Shown one piece after another: positions 29,070-37,890 of a DNA stretch of 64,000 nt; position 1 is the first letter of the stretch; the number at the start of each line of letters is the position of its first letter. The notes beneath the pieces are model-generated. The model did no database searches and was not told the DNA's origin. It saw only the letters and a program-made list of their open reading frames with translations. Both the position numbers and the translations under genes were made by a program. Source of the stretch: Desulfolithobacter dissulfuricans (GTDB lineage Bacteria > Desulfobacterota > Desulfobulbia > Desulfobulbales > Desulfobulbaceae); the NCBI RefSeq assembly GCF_025998535.1, contig NZ_AP024233.1, positions 62,001 through 126,000 of the forward strand, in the 5' to 3' direction.

Positions 29070-31238
29070 TCAGGGAAGGGATTGCAGGAGGTCCTCTATT
29101 GTCTGGCGCAGTAGGGGATCGCTGGTTTTCGTTTTTGCCTTGAGCAGGTTTTGCCTGGCAGGAGCTACTTGTTTCTGCTTCAGCTGGACCATGGCCAGGT
29201 GATAGAGAATCTGCGGATTATCCGGTTCAAGGCCGACGGCTTCTTCCAGGAGCCAGCCGGCCCGGACGGGCAGGTTTTTTTTGTAATAAACCCAGCCCAG
29301 CGTATCTGCGATGGCTGCATTGTCAGCAAGCCTGTCATAGGCTAGGGTGGCCAGACGCAGGGTTTCGTCTATATTTTCCGGTTGGTGTTCAAGGTAGAGC
29401 CAGGCCAGGTTATTGGCCAGCAGGGGAGAATCCGGTCTCTGGGACAAGGCTTCCTGAAGCAGGCCGATGGCTTTTTCAGGTTGTCCGGTGGAATTATAAT
29501 ACGACGCCAGTTTGATCTGTGCTTCCTCGAAGTTTTTAATACGGCTGGTCGCCTGCAGGAGTACCTGTTCCAGCTTTTCGGAGTGTTGAGGATACAGTTT
29601 AAAAAGTTGCAGGTATGTTTCCTTCATCTCGGGGTTTGCCTGGAGAGCCTGTTCGAAAGCATTTACGGCTTCTTCTTGGTTGCCAGCTGATAACAGGGTG
29701 AGGCCGTAGATATGGTACAGGTAGGCGGTGTTTCGGGCTTGGGCCTGGGCCTGTCTGAGAAATTTCAGGGCTTCTTCCTGGCGGCCCTGCTGGCAGAGAA
29801 GCCGGGTGTAGAGGAGGGTGGCATCAGCCAGGCTGGGTTCTTTGTCGATCAACTTCTGGAGGAGTGCCAGGGCCTGCTGTGGTTTGCCGGTGGTCGAAGA
29901 GATGATGCCTGCATAGTACACTGGGCCGGTCAGTGTCGAGTCAAGCAGAAAGGCCTTGTGAAGCCCTGTAAGAGCGTCGGTGTATTGTTTTCGCGCCAGC
30001 TGGATATTGCCCTGGATCTGGAAGGCCCGGGCATTTTCCGGTTCTCGCTCCTGGATACGCTGCACATGTTCAAGGGCCAGGTCGTACTCTCCGGTTTTGT
30101 AATAATAATCGGCAAGGGTTAGTTCGGCGGCGGTGAAATAGGAGTTCTGGGTCAAAGATGTAATCAGGCTCTTCTGGCCCAGGTTGTTCTGGCCGCTGGC
30201 CAGGTGCGCCAGGGCCAGTAGGTAATGGGCAATCGGCAGGCGGGGCTCTTTTTCCAGGGCCAGCTCCAGCTGAGATGCTGCAACCAGGTACTCTCCGGTA
30301 TTCAGGTAGTATTTGCCCTTTAGCAGCAGAAAATCCACGTCCTGGTTTTCTGCTGGCGACAGCGTGGCCAGCAGGCTCTCTGCCTGGTCAAACTGTTCAT
30401 CCAGGAGCAGGCTTTCCAGTTCCATTTTTTTGTAGAAACGGTTCTGGGGTGCTTGTTCCATCAGTTTTTTGTAGATGGACGCGGCCCTGGCGTAGTCGCC
30501 AGCCTCCAGAAACAGCTCAGCCCGTTGGACTTGGAGGTGCTGGTTGTTTGGAGCCTGGTCCAGGGCCTGCTGGAAAAAAAGATCAGCCTTTTCCCGCTCT
30601 CCTGTCAGCAGCCAGTAGTTGCCCATCTGCAGGAGAATCTCAGGAGATTTTGGCTGCTGAGCTGCCAGCTGTTCATAGACGGCGGCCGCTGCTGCGGTTT
30701 TATTCTGGCCCAGAAGGATAATGGCCAGTCGGGCCAGGGCCATCTGATTGCCCGGATCAAGGGCCAGTGCCTTCCGGTACTCATCGGTGGCAGGGAGGTA
30801 GCGTTCCTGGGCCGCAAGCAGGTCGCCGTGGAGGATCAGGTTGTCAGGGTCGTCTGGAAAAGATTTGAGTTTCTCCCAGCTGGCACGTGCTCCGGCCAGA
30901 TCGAAAATTTGAAGTTGGAGCTTCAGGAGGTTGCGCAGTGTTTCCTGTGAATCCGGGTGGCTGGCAAGGTGTTTCTGGAAAGCCTGAAGAGCCTTGGGGT
31001 ATTGGCCGCTCAGTTCGTAGGATTTGGCCAGGTTGTAATAAATATCGGGAGTCTCCGGGTTCAGGGAGAGCAGTTCGGTCCAGGTGGCAATGGCCTGGGC
31101 ATACTGTCGAGAGGCCATATATTCCTTCGCCTGGCTGTAGAGCCGCTGGTTGCGCTGTTCTGGAGATTCACTGCAGGAAGCGCAAGCCAAAGCCGTTCCG
31201 ATCAGCAATACGAGGAGAGGAATCCGGGCAGAATACAA
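29070..31238 (-). CDS. TPR-repeat lipoprotein of the PEP-CTERM/EPS type (PrsT-like)
   Basis: About 720 residues, almost all tetratricopeptide repeats (e.g. YYNLAKSYELSGQYPKALQA, LLANNLAWLYLEH, ADTLGWVYYKKNLP), after a hydrophobic signal (IPLLVLLIGTALACASC) that looks like a lipoprotein leader although the lipobox is not ideal. Length and repeat type match the giant TPR lipoproteins of exosortase/PEP-CTERM loci. The frame is open up to 31487, but those extra 84 codons mostly lie in repeat copy C and carry no signal peptide. I take the in-frame TTG at 31238, five bases from the repeat, as the best remaining start. The native start may have been lost by the insertion. Confidence 0.75.
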   Translation of the reverse strand: MYSARIPLLVLLIGTALACASCSESPEQRNQRLYSQAKEYMASRQYAQAIATWTELLSLNPETPDIYYNLAKSYELSGQYPKALQAFQKHLASHPDSQETLRNLLKLQLQIFDLAGARASWEKLKSFPDDPDNLILHGDLLAAQERYLPATDEYRKALALDPGNQMALARLAIILLGQNKTAAAAAVYEQLAAQQPKSPEILLQMGNYWLLTGEREKADLFFQQALDQAPNNQHLQVQRAELFLEAGDYARAASIYKKLMEQAPQNRFYKKMELESLLLDEQFDQAESLLATLSPAENQDVDFLLLKGKYYLNTGEYLVAASQLELALEKEPRLPIAHYLLALAHLASGQNNLGQKSLITSLTQNSYFTAAELTLADYYYKTGEYDLALEHVQRIQEREPENARAFQIQGNIQLARKQYTDALTGLHKAFLLDSTLTGPVYYAGIISSTTGKPQQALALLQKLIDKEPSLADATLLYTRLLCQQGRQEEALKFLRQAQAQARNTAYLYHIYGLTLLSAGNQEEAVNAFEQALQANPEMKETYLQLFKLYPQHSEKLEQVLLQATSRIKNFEEAQIKLASYYNSTGQPEKAIGLLQEALSQRPDSPLLANNLAWLYLEHQPENIDETLRLATLAYDRLADNAAIADTLGWVYYKKNLPVRAGWLLEEAVGLEPDNPQILYHLAMVQLKQKQVAPARQNLLKAKTKTSDPLLRQTIEDLLQSLP

Positions 31239-31242
31239 GTTA

Positions 31243-31407
31243 GTGCCTGTCCAGAAATGGTCTTTCGGAGTCTCGCAGGCTCGCTTACCTCGCCCGATCT
31301 CTGCGTCATGCTCAAAAAATAATGCTCGGAATATTACGCATATGCCTGCGCTTATTTTTTTCGCATTCCTTGATCTCGAACGAAAATCCTCATTTCTGGA
31401 CAGACAC
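31243..31407. repeat. dispersed palindromic repeat, copy C, at the 5' end of the TPR gene
   Basis: A 165-bp unit bounded by 17-bp inverted repeats, GTGCCTGTCCAGAAATG and CATTTCTGGACAGACAC (one mismatch). The core CGGAGTCTCGCAGGCTCGCTTACC is the same as in copy B, but the ends are unrelated to those of copies A and B. It lies where the promoter and ribosome site of the TPR gene should be. Confidence 0.8.
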
Positions 31408-31483
31408 AAGTTACCATGCCTTGCTCGGAAAGAGTCCAAAACAGCTGAAATCGTATGTTCAAACTGTCGAGCCAGCGAGTGTC

Positions 31484-32442
31484 TCACGATCTGGATCCAA
31501 AGATGATATTGAGAAAAATCAGGCAGAAGAACCCGATAACAAGGGACAGGACCTTGTGGGACAGGGCGTAGTCAAAAAGTTTGAAGGGCAGGTCCAGGAT
31601 CCAGGGTAGGCTGACCTCGCCTGATCCTCTGAAAGAGGCCCGGTCAGGGGCCTGTTGCCGGATGTTGTCGGATTCTGTATGTGGCTGGAACGTGTAACCA
31701 CTGCCGGGCACTGCGAAGGATCTCGGGGGGAGGCCTGTATCAGCTTGTTTCTCTGGACTAATACTGTCTGTAATTCCTGGAAGGAGGCTATACCATTTTT
31801 GTTGTCACCCCTCGGGCTGGATCCGGCCTGGGCGGGCCTTGGAGCGGTCGATACCTGTCCCTGGACGGTTGCCAGTCGCTGCTGGAGCTTGCCAACCTCC
31901 CGTGCCAGACCATTTTGTTGTGCCAGAGTGTTTTTGATAGCCTGTATCCGCTGCCTTTCGCCTGATGCATTGGTCATAAGATCGATCATGCCTGACTGAT
32001 ACGAGCTGCCGAGCAACACCTTGGCCCGCTCCTGTATCTTTGCATATTCATCCAGGAGTTTTTTGATGCGCAGGTTGGCATACAGAAAGTTGGCAAAGGG
32101 GTCCTGGCTCGCGGTCAGCGGGTTCCTGAACAGGGAAAAGATGGGCATATTACTTTCGATAATGTCGGCAGGCACGAAGTTGTCCGAAGCCGGCAGCAGG
32201 ATCGGTGGCGAGAGCGTCTTTTCTGTAAAGAGGTTAAGGTTATCCTGAACAGTGAAGGCAACCTGCCTTGAGCGGGCAGGAGCGTTTTCGCGCAGCAATA
32301 CCGGGCTGTTCTCGGCCGGGTCCAGATAATATCCCCAGGCTGTCGGCCGGAGTGCAGCCAATGAGCACCCACAGGCGAGGCTCATGAAAAAGAAGAGGCG
32401 GAGTATCAGCACAGTATGAATGGAGTGAGATTGTGACGGCAA
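31484..32442 (-). CDS. uncharacterised exported protein with C-terminal membrane anchor (frameshift)
   Basis: An N-terminal hydrophobic signal (TVLILRLFFFMSLACGCSLA) is followed by a helical, Gln-rich middle likely to form a coiled coil (LAREVGKLQQRLATVQ). As written, the frame ends in a Pro/Ser-rich tail. Adding one base to the GGGGGG at 31725-31730 lets it continue as SFAVPGSGYTFQPHTESDN and end with a membrane helix (VLSLVIGFFCLIFLNIIFG), giving about 319 residues. I do not recognise the family. It lies just upstream of the TPR lipoprotein gene and may work with it. Confidence 0.55.
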
Positions 32443-32673
32443 TGATTGCTGGGCCGGGAACCGTTGTCGGCATTATGCGTCTGGCAGCGCAGCTATGCTG
32501 TATCGCTGTGGAAAATGTAAAGAGATATTTTATCTGTAAAGAGGTCCTGGAGCAAGGGTTATTTTTGTTTCAGGCTAGGAACACTGGTGCAGGGCATAGG
32601 AAGTCTGGTTGTTTCTGGAGACGGAGGGCGAAGGGAGGATGCGGTCTGGTGGTTGCAGCCAGAAGAGACAGGT

Positions 32674-32699
32674 GGGGCAGTCCGCACGGGCACTGCCCC
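32674..32699. terminator. hairpin after the helix-hairpin-helix gene
   Basis: GGGGCAGT and ACTGCCCC form a perfect 8-bp stem 13 bases beyond the stop codon of the - strand gene. No strong T-run follows, so it is only a possible terminator. Confidence 0.4.
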
Positions 32700-32711
32700 G
32701 TCCTTGAGCAA

Positions 32712-32966
32712 TTATTCTTCGACAGTTACTTCATCTTCTATTTTTTTGATAATTTTTTTGCCGATGCCTTTGACCTTGATAAGGTCCTCGATTGTTTTGA
32801 AGTTGCCTTTCTCCTGACGGTACCTGATGATAGCCTCGGCTTTGGCCTTTCCTATGCCGGGTAGGGTGGCCAGTTCCTTGGCATCGGCGGAGTTGATGTT
32901 GACCTTGGCAAAGGCGGCGGTGGCCAGGAAGAGGAGCAGGACGAGGGCGAGACAGATTCTTTTCAT
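32712..32966 (-). CDS. small exported helix-hairpin-helix protein (ComEA-like)
   Basis: An 84-residue protein with a signal peptide (MKRICLALVLLLFLATAAFA) and a ComEA-type double helix-hairpin-helix: VNINSADAKELATLPGIGKA, then IEDLIKVKGIGKKIIKKI. ComEA-like proteins bind DNA outside the membrane during uptake. The ATG is chosen for GGAGG upstream and the signal peptide. No other competence genes are nearby, so the function is uncertain. The 150-odd bases upstream separate it from the divergent sat-cysC fusion and must hold both promoters. Confidence 0.85.
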   Translation of the reverse strand: MKRICLALVLLLFLATAAFAKVNINSADAKELATLPGIGKAKAEAIIRYRQEKGNFKTIEDLIKVKGIGKKIIKKIEDEVTVEE

Positions 32967-33191
32967 GGAGACCTCCGTGGTGAAAATAGTGGATGAGAAG
33001 GTTGATATGAGGTAAGTGTAGGGGCGCGACTTTTGATGTGTCAAGGTGTAAAAAGTATACAAAATTGAAGTGTTATGATTTTTCGTTGTCCTGCAATGTC
33101 TCTCGGCGAAAGGGATTGCGGGAAAAAATTATGGAGCCGTGGTATGGTTTCTTTTTGTTCTTCAGAAACGAGCAGGTAATAGAGTAGGGAT

Positions 33192-34901
33192 ATGCAGAAA
33201 AACAACAACACAAGTGAATATTCCGAGACCCTTGTCGTGCACTTTCGGCGGGCCGAAATGCTGCGCCAGGAGGCGGTGGGGCTGGTCTCCCTGGATTTGA
33301 ATATCCGGCAGCTATGTGATCTGGAGCAACTGCTCAACCGGGCCTATTATCCCCTGTCAGGCTATCTGGGCCGGGCGAACTATGAAAGTGTGCTCGAGAA
33401 AATGCGCCTTGCCGACGGCACGGTCTGGCCGATACCGGTCTGTCTGGACGTGTCCGGCGAATTTGCCGAAAAACTGCAGCCAGGACAGCGACTGGCGCTC
33501 AATGACCAGGAGGGATTTCTGCTGGCCCTGCTCACCATCGAGGAGATCTGGCAATCGGACAAGCGGGCCGAGGCCCAGGCCGTGTATGGAACAGACGACC
33601 CGGCTGCCCATCCCGGTGTCAAGGCCCTTTACGAGCAGGTGGGAGAATACTACGTCGCCGGGTCGGTGGAAGGGGTTACCCTGCCCATTCATTACGATTT
33701 TCGTGATCTCCGGTTGACGCCCTCGGAGACGCACCGCCGTTTTACCCAGTATGGCTGGCGCCGGGTGCTTGGTTTCCATACCAGGGAATACCTGCACTGC
33801 GCCCACCGGGAAATGGTTCTGGCGGCGGCCCGGGAAGCGGGGGCCAGTATTTTTCTCCATCCTGTGGTGGGGCTTGAGCATCCCGGTAACATGGAGCATT
33901 ACACCCATGTCCACTGTTACCAGGAGTTTGTGAAGCATTTTCCCAACAACATGATCATGCTGGGGATCACCCCGCTTGCCGAACGGTTTGCCGGGCCCCG
34001 TGAGGCCCTCTGGCACGCCCTGATCCGCCGGAACTACGGTTGCAGCCATTTCATGGTCGCGGAAGACCATGGTGATCCCTTTGCCGGTACCGGGCAGGAG
34101 CTGTTCTATCCCCGCCATGCGGCGCAGGAGCTGGTGGATTCGTTCAGTGAGGAATGTGGCATCAAGATGGTGCCGCAGCGGCAGATGGGCTACGTGGAGG
34201 ATAAGGCGCAGTACGTGTTTCTGGACCAGGTCCAGAATGAAACGGTCAAGAACATCACCTCCGAGGAGTTGAAACGGCGCCTGGAGTGGGGGCTGGAGAT
34301 ACCGGACTGGTTCTCCTATCCGGAAGTGGTGGAGGAACTCAAGCGCGCCTTCCCGCCCCGCTCCAAACAGGGGTTTACTATTTTTCTCACCGGGCTCTCC
34401 GGCTCGGGAAAATCCACCATTGCCAAGGTCCTCATGGTGCGGTTCATGGAGATGCGCGATCGGCCGGTGACCCTGCTTGACGGTGATATTGTCCGGAAAA
34501 ACCTCTCCTCGGAACTGAGCTTTAGCAAGGAGCACCGGAACCTAAACGTGACCCGCATCGGGTTCGTGGCCTCTGAGATCACCAAGAACGGCGGGATAGC
34601 CCTGTGTGCGCCCATCGCTCCCTACGAGGAGTCCCGCCAGGCAAACCGTGAGCTGATCAGCCGCTACGGCGGCTATATCGAGGTCTATGTCGCCACTCCG
34701 CTGGAGGTGTGTGAGCAGCGGGATCGCAAGGGGTTGTACGCCAAGGCCCGGGCCGGGCTGGTCAAGGGGGTTACCGGTGTCTCGGATCCCTATATCCCGC
34801 CCTCCAATCCCGAGATTGTCATCGATACCACCCGGCTGACTCCTGCCGAGGCCGTGCAGGAAATCTTTCTCTATCTCGAAGAACAGGGGTACATCAGGTA
34901 G
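33192..34901 (+). CDS. bifunctional sulfate adenylyltransferase/adenylylsulfate kinase (PAPS synthesis)
   Basis: A 569-residue fusion. Residues 1-390 are ATP sulfurylase (sulfate + ATP to APS), containing AYYPLSGYLG and ITPLAERFAGPREAL-like blocks. From about 395 comes APS kinase (APS to PAPS) with P-loop GLSGSGKST, LLDGDIVRKNLSSELSFS and ALCAPIAPYEESRQ. The sulfurylase active-site block, usually QxRNPxHxxH, reads HTREYLHCAH at 196-205; both His are kept but three positions differ. A fused kinase points to PAPS for sulfation rather than to dissimilatory sulfate reduction. This matches the sulfotransferase at 16.7 kb. Confidence 0.93.
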   Translation: MQKNNNTSEYSETLVVHFRRAEMLRQEAVGLVSLDLNIRQLCDLEQLLNRAYYPLSGYLGRANYESVLEKMRLADGTVWPIPVCLDVSGEFAEKLQPGQRLALNDQEGFLLALLTIEEIWQSDKRAEAQAVYGTDDPAAHPGVKALYEQVGEYYVAGSVEGVTLPIHYDFRDLRLTPSETHRRFTQYGWRRVLGFHTREYLHCAHREMVLAAAREAGASIFLHPVVGLEHPGNMEHYTHVHCYQEFVKHFPNNMIMLGITPLAERFAGPREALWHALIRRNYGCSHFMVAEDHGDPFAGTGQELFYPRHAAQELVDSFSEECGIKMVPQRQMGYVEDKAQYVFLDQVQNETVKNITSEELKRRLEWGLEIPDWFSYPEVVEELKRAFPPRSKQGFTIFLTGLSGSGKSTIAKVLMVRFMEMRDRPVTLLDGDIVRKNLSSELSFSKEHRNLNVTRIGFVASEITKNGGIALCAPIAPYEESRQANRELISRYGGYIEVYVATPLEVCEQRDRKGLYAKARAGLVKGVTGVSDPYIPPSNPEIVIDTTRLTPAEAVQEIFLYLEEQGYIR

Positions 34902-34905
34902 TTTC

Positions 34906-35838
34906 GTGCAGGTCAGAAACAGACACTGGCTGGTTCTTTTCCTTATTTTTTTCGGTATTCCATTTTTTTTCTGGGGCGGACCGGGATACCATGCCGCCCG
35001 CTCCTTCAAGGCAGCCTGGGATCTCGGTCATATCCTCTTCTTCGGATGTTTCTCCTGGCTTGTCTTCCAGTATTATCAGACCCGGGAAGAGCTGCGATGT
35101 ACCCTGCGGCTGTTCCTGGGCATCTTTATTCTCGTCCTGGTCCTTGGGATCGGGGTCGAGTTCATGCAGCTGGGCATTACCGGCCGTCATCCAGACCCTT
35201 ATGATGTCCTGCGCAACCAGCTTGGATGCCTGGTGGCCTATGTTTTTTTCTGCTGCCGGAAGGAAAAATATCTTACCCTGCTGCGCACAACGGTACTGCT
35301 CATGCTGCTGCTTGCCGCCTGGCCCCTTTGCCGGGCACTGATCGACGAGCTGATCGCCAGAGAACAGTTCCCTGTCCTTGCCGATTTCGAGACCCCCTTT
35401 GAACTTGCAAGGTGGCGCGAGGGGAGGCAGCTGGCCTTTGACCGGACCCTGGCCCGCCATGGCAGAAAATCCATGCGGGTCCAGCTCAGCACGGCCATGT
35501 ATTCGGGAACAGCTCTTTTCTACTTCCCCCATGACTGGCGTGGATATCGCTGGCTATCGTTGAGTGTGTACAATCCAGAGCCGGAGCCTGTTACCCTTCA
35601 CTGCCGGATCCACGATCGGTGGCACAACAAATCCGGCCAGGCCTTTTCTGACCGTTTTCACGACAAATTTATCCTCCGGCCAGGGTGGAATGACCTGCGG
35701 ATCAGCCTGGAGGCGGTCCGCCTCGCTCCGGCGGGACGCGAAATGGACATGCAGTATATTGAAAGTTTTGGTATATTTGTGATTCGGCGTGCAAAACCAA
35801 TGGTGCTCCATGTCGATTATGTCTATCTTTCCAACTGA
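34906..35838 (+). CDS. VanZ-like membrane protein with C-terminal beta-sandwich domain
   Basis: A 310-residue protein. The first 150 residues hold several membrane helices and VanZ-family features (FKAAWDLGHILFFGCFSWLV, GVEFMQLGITGRHPDPYDVL). A final helix is followed by about 165 residues resembling a carbohydrate-binding or CIA30-like sandwich (VLADFETPFELARWREG, WLSLSVYNPEPEPVTLHCRI, FGIFVIRRAKPMVLHVDYV). VanZ-type proteins of this kind occur in EPS loci, with unknown role. The start is GTG with AGGTAG upstream, four bases after the PAPS synthase gene, so it is likely co-transcribed. Confidence 0.7.
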   Translation: MQVRNRHWLVLFLIFFGIPFFFWGGPGYHAARSFKAAWDLGHILFFGCFSWLVFQYYQTREELRCTLRLFLGIFILVLVLGIGVEFMQLGITGRHPDPYDVLRNQLGCLVAYVFFCCRKEKYLTLLRTTVLLMLLLAAWPLCRALIDELIAREQFPVLADFETPFELARWREGRQLAFDRTLARHGRKSMRVQLSTAMYSGTALFYFPHDWRGYRWLSLSVYNPEPEPVTLHCRIHDRWHNKSGQAFSDRFHDKFILRPGWNDLRISLEAVRLAPAGREMDMQYIESFGIFVIRRAKPMVLHVDYVYLSN

Positions 35839-35844
35839 GATGCC

Positions 35845-37284
35845 GTGAGATTCTATCGCCCTCACTCCTTTTTCGCCCTCCTGCTGACCGGCTTTGTCTT
35901 TGTCTCCCTGCCGCTCTTGACCGCCCTGTACAGTTCGGTGCAGGTCATGGAAGACCTGGTGCAGCAGTCTGCGTTTGCCGTCTATCGTTCCGTGGATCGG
36001 GTTTCCAACAGTCGGCACCTGGTTGAACTGCTCCTTGACCAGGAACGCAAGGCCAGGCTGTACAACGTGCTGGGCGAGCCGTCCCAACTCGATGCGGTCA
36101 ATCAAATACATGAGCAGGTTGCGGATATCCTGGAGCATTTTTCCATGGGCAGTGAAGATGCGGATCTCCTTGAACAGCTGGAGCAGTTGCGCGCCATGGA
36201 ACAGTACCAGGTGGCGGTGCTCAACCGGATGACCTCGGGGCCGGAACTGCGCAAGAAAGAGCTGGAACAGGTGCTGGCCAGGTACCGCGATCTGAATGCC
36301 CTGGCCCTCAACGTGGCCCAGGCCAGCAATCAGCTGATGATTTCAGAGGTCGAGGCGCTTAAGGAAAAGGTTCGGGAGAACAAACAGATGCTTGCATGGC
36401 AGACCTCCGGTCTCATTGGTTTTTCTCTCCTGCTCATCGCCCTCTTCGTGGTCCTTATCTCCAAGCCGGTGGCCCAGATCGACCGGGGTATCGAACAGCT
36501 CGGTGATGGCGATTTCCAGACTCCCATCCACGTCTCCGGGCCCAAGGATCTGGAGGTCCTGGGGCAGAAACTGGACTGGCTTCGTAAGCGTCTGGCCCAG
36601 CTGGACCGGGAGAAGGTCAAGCTGGTGGCCCATATCTCCCACGAACTCAAGACCCCTCTTTCCTCCATCAAGGAGGGGGCCGGGCTGCTCAAGGAGGAGG
36701 TGGTCGGCGCCATGAACAGTCGTCAGCAGGATGTGGTCAGGATTCTTGATAAAAACTGTACCAAGCTACAGAAGCTCATCGAGAATATCCTTGATTTCAA
36801 CATGGCCCAGGCGAGAAAAATACCCCTGGAGAAAAAACCGGTGCGGCTTGATGCGGTGATCGATGAGGTGGTTGCCGACCAGCGCAACTCCATCATTGCC
36901 CGCAGGATCAAACTGGATGTCCAGGTCTCCAAGGCTGTGGTCTCCGGTGACCGTACCCAGCTGAAGACCATTTTCGATAACCTGCTCTCCAATGCGATAA
37001 AGTTTGTCGCCGATGAGGGCGAGATCTCCATTCGGATGCATCAGGAAGACCGCAAGGTCACGGTGATGGTCGAAGACAACGGACCGGGTATCCGCGATCA
37101 GGAACGGTCCCGCATTTTTTCACCCTTTTACCAGGGAAAGAGCGCGAAAAGTACGGTGGTCAAGGGCTCTGGCCTCGGACTTGCAATTGCTAAAGAGTAT
37201 GTGCAGAACCACGGCGGCTCAATCCGTCTGCTGTCCTCCCGCCAGGGGGCCAGATTTGCCGTGATTCTGCCACTGACCTCATGA
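35845..37284 (+). CDS. sensor histidine kinase (GlrK/QseE-like)
   Basis: A 479-residue sensor kinase. It has two membrane helices (residues 9-28 and 189-206) flanking a helical extracytoplasmic domain, a HAMP-like linker (KPVAQIDRGIEQLGDGDF), a HisKA domain with phospho-acceptor H266 in AHISHELKTPLS, and a HATPase domain with N box (IFDNLLSNAIKFV), G1 (VEDNGPGI) and G2 (GSGLGLAIAKEY). Gene order kinase, lipoprotein, sigma-54 regulator matches glrK-qseG-glrR of enterobacteria. The signal is unknown. The start is GTG. Confidence 0.9.
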   Translation: MRFYRPHSFFALLLTGFVFVSLPLLTALYSSVQVMEDLVQQSAFAVYRSVDRVSNSRHLVELLLDQERKARLYNVLGEPSQLDAVNQIHEQVADILEHFSMGSEDADLLEQLEQLRAMEQYQVAVLNRMTSGPELRKKELEQVLARYRDLNALALNVAQASNQLMISEVEALKEKVRENKQMLAWQTSGLIGFSLLLIALFVVLISKPVAQIDRGIEQLGDGDFQTPIHVSGPKDLEVLGQKLDWLRKRLAQLDREKVKLVAHISHELKTPLSSIKEGAGLLKEEVVGAMNSRQQDVVRILDKNCTKLQKLIENILDFNMAQARKIPLEKKPVRLDAVIDEVVADQRNSIIARRIKLDVQVSKAVVSGDRTQLKTIFDNLLSNAIKFVADEGEISIRMHQEDRKVTVMVEDNGPGIRDQERSRIFSPFYQGKSAKSTVVKGSGLGLAIAKEYVQNHGGSIRLLSSRQGARFAVILPLTS

Positions 37285-37296
37285 TGGGATTAACCT

Positions 37297-37890
37297 ATGA
37301 AATTAACGTGTACCTGTCTGCTGCTGGCCTTTTTTCTTGTCGGTTGTGCCGAACTGGGGACACAGGGGAACGGTTCTGCCGGAAAATCGGTGCCGGCGGT
37401 GGTGTTTCAGTCCACCGATGCCAGTTACATCCTCGCCTGCATGGAGGAATTGCAGGGTATTAAAAGGAGTGAGTTCAATCGCTATTTCAAGACGCTGGCT
37501 GCCGGTATCGATCAGCGGCCCGACCGGGACAAGCTCCGTCTGATCTGTTTGAGCCTTAATCCAAAGGCCAGTTATAAACAGTTCCGGCTGGGGTTCACGC
37601 TTCTGCAACGCTATATCGAGTCCCATCCGGAAAACCGCGCTGACCTGAAAGGGTTGCTGGCTTTAGCGGCTCGCCTCGATCAGGCCAAGATCCAGCGCTG
37701 GACCGGCAGGAAAAAGCTCGAGGAAGAAAAAAAGGCCCTGGAGCAGAAAATTGACGAGTTGACCAATGAGCTGCAGCAGCGCGAGGTACGGATCCACGAG
37801 TTGCAGCAGCAGATCGAACAGCTGAAAAACATCGAGAACATCATAAAGAGTAGGGAACATTCCGCTGTGGGGACAGGTAGTTATGACTGA
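37297..37890 (+). CDS. QseG-like lipoprotein with C-terminal coiled coil
   Basis: A 197-residue lipoprotein with signal sequence and lipobox FFLVGC, lipidated Cys at 17. The middle is helical, and the last third (EEKKALEQKIDELTNELQQ) is a coiled coil. Its position between a GlrK-like kinase and a GlrR-like regulator is that of QseG/YfhG, an outer-membrane lipoprotein that interacts with the kinase in enterobacteria. Sequence similarity to QseG is not obvious, so the analogy rests on context. It overlaps the next gene by 8 bases. Confidence 0.75.
   Translation: MKLTCTCLLLAFFLVGCAELGTQGNGSAGKSVPAVVFQSTDASYILACMEELQGIKRSEFNRYFKTLAAGIDQRPDRDKLRLICLSLNPKASYKQFRLGFTLLQRYIESHPENRADLKGLLALAARLDQAKIQRWTGRKKLEEEKKALEQKIDELTNELQQREVRIHELQQQIEQLKNIENIIKSREHSAVGTGSYD

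Noticed and set aside
33357-34535. Long reverse-strand open frame (392 codons) within the PAPS synthase gene
   Set aside because: It lies wholly opposite a gene with clear motifs, has no family features, and is explained by high GC codon bias. The same applies to long antisense frames at 37904-39388, 42038-43147, 49740-51245, 53290-54675, 54856-56058 and 58163-59383.
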